A stretch of 37,326 bases of DNA. It comes from a virus. Positions 22,592 to 30,556 of this stretch are shown here, piece by piece. The DNA lies in the IMG/VR virus record IMGVR_UViG_3300043015_002484, positions 1-37,326 of that record, one strand, 5' to 3'. A program made the position numbers and the translations under genes. How positions within the stretch are numbered: the stretch's first letter is position 1; the number at the start of each line of letters is the position of its first letter. The notes beneath the pieces were generated by a model. That model was not told the DNA's origin and did not search any database. It saw only the letters and a program-made list of their open reading frames with translations.

Positions 22592-23437
22592 TTAGTATGT
22601 AATCAGGTAAGCGTTATTGTTTGCACCAACTGGTAATGCTTGCCTAGAGGGACTATACAACGCTGCATTTCCGCCAAGAGTAACTGAATAAATACTCATT
22701 AAAGCCAATCCACCCAAATAGATATCTACCAATAGAAAATCAGTTTCTGTACTTTCTGACACATCAAATCGCATAAAGCTAACACGGCCAAATGTAGAAC
22801 CAACTTTATTATCACCGACATGAAAACCAATCTTAGATATCATCTTCAAAGAAGATGAATGGTTAACCAACTTCGTAGTATAAAAACCACCGAACGAAAC
22901 ATCCCCTCCATATTGATATATCAAACTATCTTTGGTTCTTGAGGCTACTACCTCAACAGTTAAGTGATATGGATTCCCTACCTTTATAGAGCCTCCCGAT
23001 CGGGTGTTAAACGCACCACCATCCATGAAACGCAAAGTAACCTGAGAGCCGCCATAGGGGGCTATAAGGACATGTCGCGATTCCAGTTCATGAACTTGTT
23101 CAACATCATATACGTTGTCTGGACTTTCTACAGGTGCAGACGCAAGGAGAATTCGAGCAGTAGAACCATTTGGGATTAATGAAATAGCTTTTGCTATTGA
23201 AGCTAAAGGAGCAGCTGACGATCCACCGTGATTATTATCATCACCATCAACAGAAACGTAGATAGACTTATACATTTCAGAATCAATGGCATCAGGAACA
23301 TCTTTTACTAGCTCAGCCAGCTTAGTGTCAATCTGCGCCATTTTCCCCGAAACTTCATTAGTCATAGCTTGGGAGGCTGCGGTCTGATCTTGGGCAGCCT
23401 TTTTAACTTCTTGCAATTCATTCAAAATTTCAGACAT
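22592..23437 (-). CDS. Tail fibre, receptor-binding part
   Basis: 281 aa. A short N-terminal coiled coil (ELQEVKKAAQDQTAASQAM; residues 6-45) leads into a pectate-lyase-like or 'DUF1565-like' beta-helix start (SVDGDDNNHGGSSAAPLAS), and then a beta-rich C-terminal region. It overlaps the upstream fibre gene by one base. It is the likely host-range determinant. Lower G+C and AT-rich codons relative to its neighbours suggest module exchange, which is usual for fibre tips. Confidence 0.72.
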   Translation of the reverse strand: MSEILNELQEVKKAAQDQTAASQAMTNEVSGKMAQIDTKLAELVKDVPDAIDSEMYKSIYVSVDGDDNNHGGSSAAPLASIAKAISLIPNGSTARILLASAPVESPDNVYDVEQVHELESRHVLIAPYGGSQVTLRFMDGGAFNTRSGGSIKVGNPYHLTVEVVASRTKDSLIYQYGGDVSFGGFYTTKLVNHSSSLKMISKIGFHVGDNKVGSTFGRVSFMRFDVSESTETDFLLVDIYLGGLALMSIYSVTLGGNAALYSPSRQALPVGANNNAYLITY

Positions 23438-23976
23438 TAATTTGTCTCCAATTGTCTTAGTCGTTCAGCTTGTTGCATTAGCATGTGCGACTGCTTAGTT
23501 TGGACTACTTGCGAGCGAATGAACGCAACCGCATCTTTCATCATTTCGGTTTCAATCAGAATATTGATGTTTTCCACGCCCACGACAACTTCAAGGGAAT
23601 CTGTTGGTAGTGCAGATAAATCCATCGTGAAAGGGATCACGACATGCGCTTTTGCTGCTTTGTAGTTCAGTGTTGTATTTGGGGCAGAAATAACTCCCAG
23701 TAAGGTTCCAGTAGACAACCAGATACCAATCTCTCGAATGGAATACTCATCATCGCCTGAGAACTTAGCAGTACACTGCAGCGACGTTGCGCCCGTGTCC
23801 TTGTATTCTGAAATTTCTACTCGCTGCTGTTCATTCTGCAGCGTGGTTTGGGTGGGGCTTGGCGTGTATGCACGGTCACCTGCAGATATCCATTTTATCC
23901 AGGCTTGAATACCGTTTTCTTTGGCGCTGATACACTCCGCTAAGCCTTGCTGTGTAATCGTTACGGCTAGGGTCAT
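23437..23976 (-). CDS. H: Tail fibre N-terminal (baseplate-attachment) protein
   Basis: 179 aa. Matches the DUF3751/P2-gpH N-terminal type: it starts MTLAVTITQQGLAECISAKENG and includes SIREIGIWLS...GVISAPNTTLNYKA. This part binds the baseplate. Here it ends shortly after the attachment domain, and the rest of the fibre is a separate gene at 22592. Confidence 0.8.
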   Translation of the reverse strand: MTLAVTITQQGLAECISAKENGIQAWIKWISAGDRAYTPSPTQTTLQNEQQRVEISEYKDTGATSLQCTAKFSGDDEYSIREIGIWLSTGTLLGVISAPNTTLNYKAAKAHVVIPFTMDLSALPTDSLEVVVGVENINILIETEMMKDAVAFIRSQVVQTKQSHMLMQQAERLRQLETN

Positions 23977-24716
23977 GGCGTTCTCGCTGTTGTGTAGATA
24001 TGAGTTACTGATATTGGGTGAGGGCTAACTGCTGAACCTAAGTGAGCCTTTCCGCTCAGCGTGGTTTGATTTAGTTCTGCTTTCACTGATATAGGGTGAA
24101 TGGTGACAGGGGTTGCATGCCCAATGCTTAATGCAGCGCTCCCTTGTACATCCAATTGCCAAAGGTCTGCTTTCGCCTTGGCGGGTTGAATACTAACGGT
24201 TGGCGCACCTGCCGCTTTCATTTCAAAGGACTGAGACACTCCAAAGGCCAATGCAAGCTCTATCGTATCCCTTTCCGACTTAACATGATTTAAGCGTTCT
24301 ATAAGGCGGTGAGCACGCTCTTGAGTTACGGTTTGGTGACTATTCCCCCACGCGAGTACATAGACCGTATAGGGCAACCCTCCATCAACTTGGTTCCAGT
24401 GGGTTATTTGTGCGGTGTAATCCACAGCATCTAATGCCTGCGTGATGCCAGCATGAGTACCACTAGTTTGATGAACAGCGTAGGACACCTTAGTAATGGC
24501 GCGCTTTTCAGCTTCACTATCACTAAAAAACCAATCGTTAACGCCTCGTTCTGACGCCATCAGAGGTAATAGCTCCTCGGAGATCGTCATTGGGTCGTTA
24601 ATAGTTGGCAGAGCATTGTCACTTTTCACTAAGGCTTTGGTGCCTTCTTCATAGCTGCGCTCAAAGGTGGTGCGGTTGTCGGGTAACAGCGTCTCTTTAT
24701 CAATTGGTTCTGACAT
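23973..24716 (-). CDS. I: Baseplate wedge protein I
   Basis: 247 aa. The P2 gpI-like core is visible: LLPLMASERGVNDWF, the W-rich segment AITKVSYAVHQTSGTHAGI and the C-terminal half with LIERLNHVKSERDTIELAL. Longer than P2 gpI (176 aa), with an extra C-terminal beta-rich region (residues 165-247). It connects fibres to the baseplate. It overlaps gpJ by 17 bases. Confidence 0.83.
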   Translation of the reverse strand: MSEPIDKETLLPDNRTTFERSYEEGTKALVKSDNALPTINDPMTISEELLPLMASERGVNDWFFSDSEAEKRAITKVSYAVHQTSGTHAGITQALDAVDYTAQITHWNQVDGGLPYTVYVLAWGNSHQTVTQERAHRLIERLNHVKSERDTIELALAFGVSQSFEMKAAGAPTVSIQPAKAKADLWQLDVQGSAALSIGHATPVTIHPISVKAELNQTTLSGKAHLGSAVSPHPISVTHIYTTARTP

Positions 24717-25692
24717 TCACAGTAACCCCCTGACAATAGGGCGCTTCAAACCAATCACACGTTACATCACTTGTAGGGCTGAGAATATTCAACCGTGTGG
24801 CGTTGTAGTTATGGGCGATTTGATGAATGCGCGAACGTTGAATGGTGCCACCCAACTTATGTTGTTCTTTACCGTAAGCGTTGAGAGCTTGCTTTAAGCC
24901 TTCACGGTCTATCAATCGGGTTGGTGCGGTCTCTTCCCATGCCTCAATCGTGATTGAATACGGGTTAATGTCTGCTGAGGCCGTCGTGAGATAATCAGAC
25001 TCTTGAGCAATATCAGGGCGACTACAGTACGCTAACACCGCATCTTGTAGGGCTTGGTCTGCCGTGCCATCACCAATTGGTGAAAGCACTCGAATCTGCA
25101 CCTCACCTGAGTTCGGCGTTACCATTCTTGGTTCAGCGTCTTTCGGACGGATAACGCCCTCGGTTGAGGTAAACTCAAAGCGTTGAATTATGACGTTTTC
25201 GGATTCTCGATAGACGGTGATCAATGGACGCTCGCCCAAAGTCATGGCATGGAATTTATAGCCGGTTCTCGTTCCCGTCGTTGCTAACCCATATGGCGCT
25301 AAGCTATAGCGAAGCAAGAGCGAACTATCAGATTCCATCACTTCTGCTATCGGTGGGAAAACTGAGTTATCTGCAGGTTGTATCACTTGGCGTTTTAGAC
25401 CTAAGCGTGACACCACCAAATCAATCATTTCAGAATCCGTGGCGGTTTCAGAAAAGTTCTGCAAATATTTGTAGTTATCGTTGCGCGTTTCTTGCTGCCT
25501 AAAAAGAATCATTGCGTCTAACAATAAGGCGGCAGACTCATTGGGGCTACGTAAGCCCGTGGTGAGCAATTGCGCCACTTCTGCGCCGACTTCTTTCACT
25601 GCGTGAGGATAGAAGAAGTCATTTATAAACCGCTCTCGCATCACCTCAAACGGCTCTACGGTCAAAATATCAGGGACTTTAACCACGCTCAT
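24700..25692 (-). CDS. J: Baseplate wedge protein J
   Basis: 330 aa. Baseplate J family: PDILTVEPFEVMRERFINDF at the start, a central strand region, and SPTSDVTCDWFEAPYCQGV at the end. Slightly longer than P2 gpJ (302 aa). Together with gpW and gpI it forms the wedge. It overlaps gpW by four bases (ATGA-type). Confidence 0.88.
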   Translation of the reverse strand: MSVVKVPDILTVEPFEVMRERFINDFFYPHAVKEVGAEVAQLLTTGLRSPNESAALLLDAMILFRQQETRNDNYKYLQNFSETATDSEMIDLVVSRLGLKRQVIQPADNSVFPPIAEVMESDSSLLLRYSLAPYGLATTGTRTGYKFHAMTLGERPLITVYRESENVIIQRFEFTSTEGVIRPKDAEPRMVTPNSGEVQIRVLSPIGDGTADQALQDAVLAYCSRPDIAQESDYLTTASADINPYSITIEAWEETAPTRLIDREGLKQALNAYGKEQHKLGGTIQRSRIHQIAHNYNATRLNILSPTSDVTCDWFEAPYCQGVTVNVRTN

Positions 25693-26015
25693 AGTTCTAG
25701 CACCTCGCTTTGTCCGTCATACGTGTAATAAATCTGAGTGCGAAAGCCCATGCCGTGTATTCGAATATCGACTACAGGTTCAACAATGTCTGATAAATCG
25801 TTAGCGGGGTTCGCAATAATTCGGTGAATGCGGTTAATCGCTTTCATGCGGTTGTGCTCGTTTGCTAGCCCCATGAGCTTGCGATACTCACCGCCTACCT
25901 TTCGGCGTTTTTCTCGTGAGCCCTCTTGCGTGGTGATGGCTTTAGCTAAACGACAAGCGGCTTGCTTAGCACCCGTAACCGTAAGCCCCGTTTCGGGGTC
26001 AATACCTTGCTGCAT
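25689..26015 (-). CDS. W: Baseplate wedge protein W (gp25-like)
   Basis: 108 aa. The P2 gpW / T4 gp25 family is suggested by MQQGIDPETG at the start and by EPVVDIRIHGMGFRTQIYYTY near the end, the segment in which such proteins show their last strands. It is positioned between gpV and gpJ, exactly the P2 order. It nucleates wedge assembly around the hub. Confidence 0.8.
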   Translation of the reverse strand: MQQGIDPETGLTVTGAKQAACRLAKAITTQEGSREKRRKVGGEYRKLMGLANEHNRMKAINRIHRIIANPANDLSDIVEPVVDIRIHGMGFRTQIYYTYDGQSEVLEL

Positions 26016-26023
26016 GCTGACCT

Positions 26024-26752
26024 CTACTCTATTGGGGTTTCAGTTGGTTGGCCTTCGTTGTTCACTTTGTGGCGATGAATGCTAAATTTCACATCACCTA
26101 TCGTGGCATCTGAGAGCGTGGCACCGTTCGCAGACAACGAGAACGCACCAGGGGAATAACTCAACACACTTGGCGTTTTAACGTGGGTGCTTACATCCAA
26201 TGCACCTTTGACTTTCACATCCCCTGTTTGAGTGTGGGTGCCTTTGGTGTTGGCTGTGCTTGCCGTTCGGTTGTATTCACTGGTTTGCATCGAAATCACA
26301 TCCGATGCTTCAACCAAAAAAGCTGGCGTTATGAACTTGACTGAACTATCCGCTTCAACCAAATAGTTACCGTCAAAATCTGACGTCACTTTGAATACAT
26401 CCAAAATGCTTAAAATGGTTTTTCTTGGGTCTGTATCATCGGGGGAAAATTCAGAACAGTAAGCTGCAGGTAAGGCTACTGCATGAGCCTCATCTTTGCC
26501 GCCTGACAGGTTCAACACCATCACTTGCTCACCGATACTTGGAGCGCGCCACTTGATCACCTCACCCGCTTCAAATGCCACCCATTGTATAGGAGGCGAT
26601 AGATAGTCATCGTCTGAATTAGGAGCGTAATCAATGACGGCTTTAACGCCTGACACTGATTTCACTCGACCTAATCGAATGATGTTTCTAAGTTGACGCT
26701 CTATGCCAGTAACACGATCAGAGAGCTCAAGAATCGCTTTCGTCAGATTCAT
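26024..26752 (-). CDS. V: Baseplate spike protein V
   Basis: 242 aa from ATG at 26752 (MNLTKAILELSDRV); longer frames to 26860 would overlap the upstream gene heavily. An N-terminal helix, an OB-like domain (LGRVKSVSGVKAVIDY; GEVIKWRAPSIGEQVMVLNLSGG), and a C-terminal repetitive beta region ending in IHRHKVNNEGQ match the P2 gpV spike, whose tip pierces the outer membrane. Confidence 0.85.
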   Translation of the reverse strand: MNLTKAILELSDRVTGIERQLRNIIRLGRVKSVSGVKAVIDYAPNSDDDYLSPPIQWVAFEAGEVIKWRAPSIGEQVMVLNLSGGKDEAHAVALPAAYCSEFSPDDTDPRKTILSILDVFKVTSDFDGNYLVEADSSVKFITPAFLVEASDVISMQTSEYNRTASTANTKGTHTQTGDVKVKGALDVSTHVKTPSVLSYSPGAFSLSANGATLSDATIGDVKFSIHRHKVNNEGQPTETPIE

Positions 26753-27293
26753 AAGTTGTCTGCGCCTCGCTATCGTCTTCTTGGGTCGAAATAGACTTAA
26801 GTAAGAATGTTTCTTCTTGTAGGTTCCCGTAGCGGATAGTTTGCTCAAACGTGATGGCATAACCTTGTTCGTTCGTGTCCCACTTAAGCGGATAACCTTG
26901 GATTTCTACGGGTTCTAGTACGCAATCAAAATCAGGGTTTAGCGCCATGCTCTCGCCGTTGTCGTCTTCGCCCATCTCTTCGGAATCAATAAAATACTGA
27001 CCTGATATTTTGGCGCTAACAAAGCCGCCAATGTTGGCGGCCTCGATGGTAGGCTGAGAAACGTTCTTAGGTACTTTGATAAGCACAGTTACCCTAAGCG
27101 TGTTTTGTTGCCGTCCATCGGCTGAATAATCGAATGATTCAATTTCAGGTATGGCTAATTTGATGAATGGTTTGGGCTTATCCTGCTTGTCTGGTTCATC
27201 GTCATACTGAACCGTTGCCTTACTCCCTACCGCTTTCGTGAGTAGCGAGTGAAGCAGCTCAACATAATCACCCAAATTATTGATGTAATTCAT
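26727..27293 (-). CDS. Tail completion / terminator protein
   Basis: 188 aa. An N-terminal helix (MNYINNLGDYVELLHSLLTKAV), then a mixed alpha/beta fold (LRVTVLIKVPKN) with an acidic tail. Size and position, between the virion-morphogenesis protein and gpV, suggest a tail terminator such as P2 gpR. Sequence similarity to named families was not certain. Overlaps both neighbours. Confidence 0.55.
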   Translation of the reverse strand: MNYINNLGDYVELLHSLLTKAVGSKATVQYDDEPDKQDKPKPFIKLAIPEIESFDYSADGRQQNTLRVTVLIKVPKNVSQPTIEAANIGGFVSAKISGQYFIDSEEMGEDDNGESMALNPDFDCVLEPVEIQGYPLKWDTNEQGYAITFEQTIRYGNLQEETFLLKSISTQEDDSEAQTTYESDESDS

Positions 27294-27819
27294 TTAAAAA
27301 CGCCTCTTTGTAAACATCTTGAAGCTCTATCTCTAACTTAGCGACGATTTCTGACGTTTCCATTTGAATATCTTCCCGAACAACCTCAACGGGTGGCGAC
27401 TTCCGCTTTCGGGCTTGTCCTTTCGGTAATGGCTTGCGCCTTGGTTTCGGTTGTTTGGGTCTTTCTCGCGTTCGTTTCCAAATAAGCAAAGGGCTGTTGT
27501 TCATGGACTGAACAAACGCCCCCTTATAGAAGGCGTCACCAGATTGCACCCCTTTGGGTACTTGATCGAAGTCTCGAATATAAGCCACATTAAGCGGGAG
27601 CAAACCAAACCATTGTGAGGTTTGGTTGCCTTTTATTTTTCCCGACTTTACGCGCCGACGAGCAGAGTTAGAGCGAATTCTGAGGTCTTTCCCTAGTCGC
27701 TTGATGGATTCCTTGGTTAACCATTTCTGCGCTACTTTGAGCGCTGCAGAGGCGCATTCATTAACGTGTTCTTTATCGAACCAACGCTCATCTTCTACGG
27801 TTAAGTGCAAATCCATCAT
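27277..27819 (-). CDS. Phage virion morphogenesis / minor tail protein
   Basis: 180 aa. The N-terminal part (DEHVNE-like helices, LTKESIKRLGKDLRIRSNSARRR) and the centre (WFGLLPLNVAYI) resemble gpG/HK97-gp10-like or P2 gpS-like tail completion proteins. A Pro/Arg/Lys-rich segment (RERPKQPKPRRKPLPKG) follows near residue 120. It starts by overlapping the upstream stop as ATGATG. Role in joining tail to head is inferred from position. Confidence 0.55.
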   Translation of the reverse strand: MMDLHLTVEDERWFDKEHVNECASAALKVAQKWLTKESIKRLGKDLRIRSNSARRRVKSGKIKGNQTSQWFGLLPLNVAYIRDFDQVPKGVQSGDAFYKGAFVQSMNNSPLLIWKRTRERPKQPKPRRKPLPKGQARKRKSPPVEVVREDIQMETSEIVAKLEIELQDVYKEAFLNELHQ

Positions 27820-28076
27820 CGTTGCGGCGTCCAGTCAGTTTGTGGCTTATCATTTAGCGGCTGCAGGATATGTAAGTACGTCGAGGTGTTGAAACGTTCG
27901 CTGCTGATCACCTCATACTTATCACCGTTCGGGTGAACACACTCAGTACCTTTCTCTAAGAGGCCGCAGTAGCTCTTAATCTCGTGAGTGTCATCCTTGT
28001 AGCGATAACGGCAGGGAACAGATTCCCCGCCTATCTGCCAGTCTTTGGCGAAAGCCGAATCAATTAAATGATTCAT
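27816..28076 (-). CDS. Head-completion-position protein
   Basis: 86 aa from ATG at 28076 (MNHLIDSAFAKDWQI), four bases after the upstream stop. Beta-rich with several Cys (PCRYRY...YCGLLEKGTECVHPNGDKY). Found between the DUF2190-like protein and the tail completion genes, where head-tail joining proteins lie. No family recognised. Confidence 0.55.
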   Translation of the reverse strand: MNHLIDSAFAKDWQIGGESVPCRYRYKDDTHEIKSYCGLLEKGTECVHPNGDKYEVISSERFNTSTYLHILQPLNDKPQTDWTPQR

Positions 28077-28080
28077 TGCC

Positions 28081-28413
28081 TTACAAAATGCCTGGTAAGT
28101 ACAAAGATTGTTTGCCGTGCTCAGTGATGAATGCACCGATTGGCTTGTCATCTGGGGAAGCTGGTTTAGTTACGGTGAACTCTTTTGCTGTTGGGTCAAA
28201 GTAAGCATATTCACCTGCGTAATTAGGCGTATCACCATCTTTGAGTGGGAAGTCCACAAATACCCCTTGAACTTCACCCGTAAACGGTTGGCCTTCATCA
28301 GCATTCATGGCGGGGATAACCAACACCACACCCATTTTAAGGGGAACACCATATTTAACACCATCAGCAGGCGCGGTAAGGGTTAGATTTTCGTTGTTAG
28401 CTAGTAAGCGCAT
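28081..28413 (-). CDS. DUF2190-like capsid decoration protein
   Basis: 110 aa from ATG at 28413 (MRLLANNENLTLTAP), preceded by AAGAGA. The pattern APADGVKYGVPLKMGVVLVIP...EVQGVFVDFP matches the DUF2190 family, small proteins found beside major capsid genes and thought to cement the shell. Separated from the capsid gene by a terminator and a family B site. Confidence 0.78.
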   Translation of the reverse strand: MRLLANNENLTLTAPADGVKYGVPLKMGVVLVIPAMNADEGQPFTGEVQGVFVDFPLKDGDTPNYAGEYAYFDPTAKEFTVTKPASPDDKPIGAFITEHGKQSLYLPGIL

Positions 28414-28443
28414 AATCAAATCTCTTTAAAGAAGAAACGAAAA

Positions 28444-28463
28444 CGCCACCCGTTTAGGTGGCG
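28444..28463 (-). terminator. Terminator after the capsid gene
   Basis: Leftward CGCCACC-TAAACG-GGTGGCG then TTTTCGTTTCTTC. It lies between the capsid and decoration genes. Confidence 0.7.
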
Positions 28464-28481
28464 CTTTGAAGTTGTGGCCAA

Positions 28482-28501
28482 CATAGTTATTTCTAACTAT
28501 G
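28482..28501. promoter_or_regulatory. Family B palindrome, copy 6
   Basis: CATAG-N10-CTATG, preceded by GTGGCCAA and followed by CTCGAGC, the same flanks as the copies near the methylase. It lies immediately after the capsid stop, in the middle of the late operon. Confidence 0.6.
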
Positions 28502-28510
28502 CTCGAGCCG

Positions 28511-30556
28511 CTAAGCAGGGGCTTTAATGTTTTGCTTCATCACGCCTTTGCGATCAACTGCCTGAATCACAGAGTCGATGTAGATACGGATAGTGGCACC
28601 GTCTGATTTCCAATCTTCTTTGGTTTCCACTTGTACGCCGTCTGCATCTTCGTGGTAACCCTCAACAAAGGAAACGTGATCGTTATGCGCAAAGGCATAC
28701 GCCACATCAACTTGCGCCAAGTCAGCCAAGCCCTGAACCATATTGAATGCTTCATACGCTTCGTTTGGCTCGTCTTTGATGGTTTCCGCTTTCATCAATG
28801 CGCTTGCTTTCTTCGCTCGTTGGTTCGACGTTAGGTAAACCTCTGGTTTAAGGTAAAGCGGGTTGCCTTCACTAGTTTGCGCATCTGCCATTTTTCCTGA
28901 CAGATTCGCTAACGTTGTTGAATCAATCAAACCGTCAATTTCATTGCCTGACGACTTACTAAACAGCGCTTTACCATCCTTCAGTTTCGGATTGTTCTTA
29001 AGCAACGCAATCAGTGAATCAGCAGGAGCTTGAGCACAATTGCGCACCGCCTTTTGAACCTGAGCGGTTATGAAATCAAACTTATCGCTCATGATAAGTT
29101 CGCGGCTCACTTGGATTTCATAACCCAATGTAGAGAGCACCGCCGTATCACCAGAAGCTTTAAGCTTCACTTGGGTAAACTTACCGCCTTCGGTTTTCAC
29201 ACCAGGTTTACCAAGGTCATTCATGATCAGAATGTCATTGGTGCCAAACTTCATTGGTTGGCGTGTCACCAATGGTGCGTGCCATGATTCTAGATTCGCC
29301 ACTTCATTAATGATCAACGCACCTACATGCGTTTCGATGATGTCGCCTAGTGAATGGGTGTTGTTAGTGAACGCATGAGCAACAAGCTTCTTCTTGCTCA
29401 TTTGGGTTGCGTCTGTGTCACCCACGTAACCTGCATGAGCGCGCAGTGCTTCGGTGGCTGACATGTGGCGGTAAGGGTTGTCATCGTCCCAATTACACGC
29501 TTTAAGGCGAGCACCAAAGTAGTTGCTAAGGTGCGATTGGGCGTTACTTGCTGTCAGCGCTACTTGTTGACCTGCAGGTTTCGGGGATTGTGGCTCATTG
29601 CCTTCGGTATTGTCAGTTTGCGGCTCTAAGAACGCCAGCAACTTAACGCGCGCGGTTTCAATATCGCAATCCATATCATCCAAACACTCAGCCTTTAGCT
29701 TTTGGGCTTTCGGGTACTTGGCAAACAGCTGTGTGATGCCTGTTTTGCGTTGCTTTTCTTGTTTCTTAAATTCTTCTAAATCCATGATGGTGTTCTCTGC
29801 AGTTAGTTTTTCAGGGGAGGATTGGCTTTCATCATCAGCCGTTGGTGAATCTGGCGCGGTGGGTTCACCATCCTCGCCATTGTCTTGCCACATCGCGACA
29901 AGAGAATCAGGGGCGTTATACGCTTTTAGATTTTTTAGTTTGGGAGCGTTGAAATTAGACGCTTCTAACGGGTTGTCTGACTGTTCATAGATGCCTGTAC
30001 ACAAACCGTATTCAACGGCTTCGTTTGCACTTAACCAACAATCTGAATCCGCAATATCTGCTCGAATATCATCTTCACTTTTGCCTGACACTGAGGCGAA
30101 CAGCTCGATCATTTGATTGTTAATGGTTTCGGCTTCATCAGCACGGGCGCGCATTTCAGCTGCAGTACCATAGGCGATACCATGACATTGATGAATCATG
30201 ACTCGCGCAGTTGGGCGGATATAGCGCTTCTTACAGGCCATGAGCACAACGGAACTGATTGAGGCGCAGACTGAATCAACAATCCCTGTCACTTCACCAG
30301 GGTAATCTTTAAGGGCGGCATAAATCGCCATGCCCTCATCAACTTCACCACCATCAGTGTGAAAGTGAATGGTGAGGTCTTTACCATCATGCTTATTCAG
30401 CTCATGCAGCATTGTGCTAGCTGAAATCTCCCACTCGCCGATATAGCCATATAAAAAAAGCTTCACACCTTCAGCGGAAGCTTTTAGCTTGTACCAACTT
30501 TGGTCACCCTGCGGCGGTTTGCCTTGGGGTTTTAACTTACTCGTCTTTTTTGCCAT
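28511..30556 (-). CDS. ClpP-type prohead protease fused to major capsid protein
   Basis: 681 aa from ATG at 30556 (MAKKTSKLKPQG), inside the 3' end of the portal gene. Residues 20-210 form a ClpP-like serine protease: the Ser in DSVCASISSVVLMAC, His in VMIHQCHG and Asp in DSDCWLSANEAVEYGL. A Glu/Lys-rich linker (about 230-330) may act as the scaffold. From about residue 355 a Mu-type major capsid domain follows (GDIIETHVGALIINEVANLE; EVYLTSNQRAKK). Protease, scaffold and shell in one chain also occurs in VHML/VP882-type phages. The protease probably cuts between the domains during maturation. Confidence 0.88.
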   Translation of the reverse strand: MAKKTSKLKPQGKPPQGDQSWYKLKASAEGVKLFLYGYIGEWEISASTMLHELNKHDGKDLTIHFHTDGGEVDEGMAIYAALKDYPGEVTGIVDSVCASISSVVLMACKKRYIRPTARVMIHQCHGIAYGTAAEMRARADEAETINNQMIELFASVSGKSEDDIRADIADSDCWLSANEAVEYGLCTGIYEQSDNPLEASNFNAPKLKNLKAYNAPDSLVAMWQDNGEDGEPTAPDSPTADDESQSSPEKLTAENTIMDLEEFKKQEKQRKTGITQLFAKYPKAQKLKAECLDDMDCDIETARVKLLAFLEPQTDNTEGNEPQSPKPAGQQVALTASNAQSHLSNYFGARLKACNWDDDNPYRHMSATEALRAHAGYVGDTDATQMSKKKLVAHAFTNNTHSLGDIIETHVGALIINEVANLESWHAPLVTRQPMKFGTNDILIMNDLGKPGVKTEGGKFTQVKLKASGDTAVLSTLGYEIQVSRELIMSDKFDFITAQVQKAVRNCAQAPADSLIALLKNNPKLKDGKALFSKSSGNEIDGLIDSTTLANLSGKMADAQTSEGNPLYLKPEVYLTSNQRAKKASALMKAETIKDEPNEAYEAFNMVQGLADLAQVDVAYAFAHNDHVSFVEGYHEDADGVQVETKEDWKSDGATIRIYIDSVIQAVDRKGVMKQNIKAPA

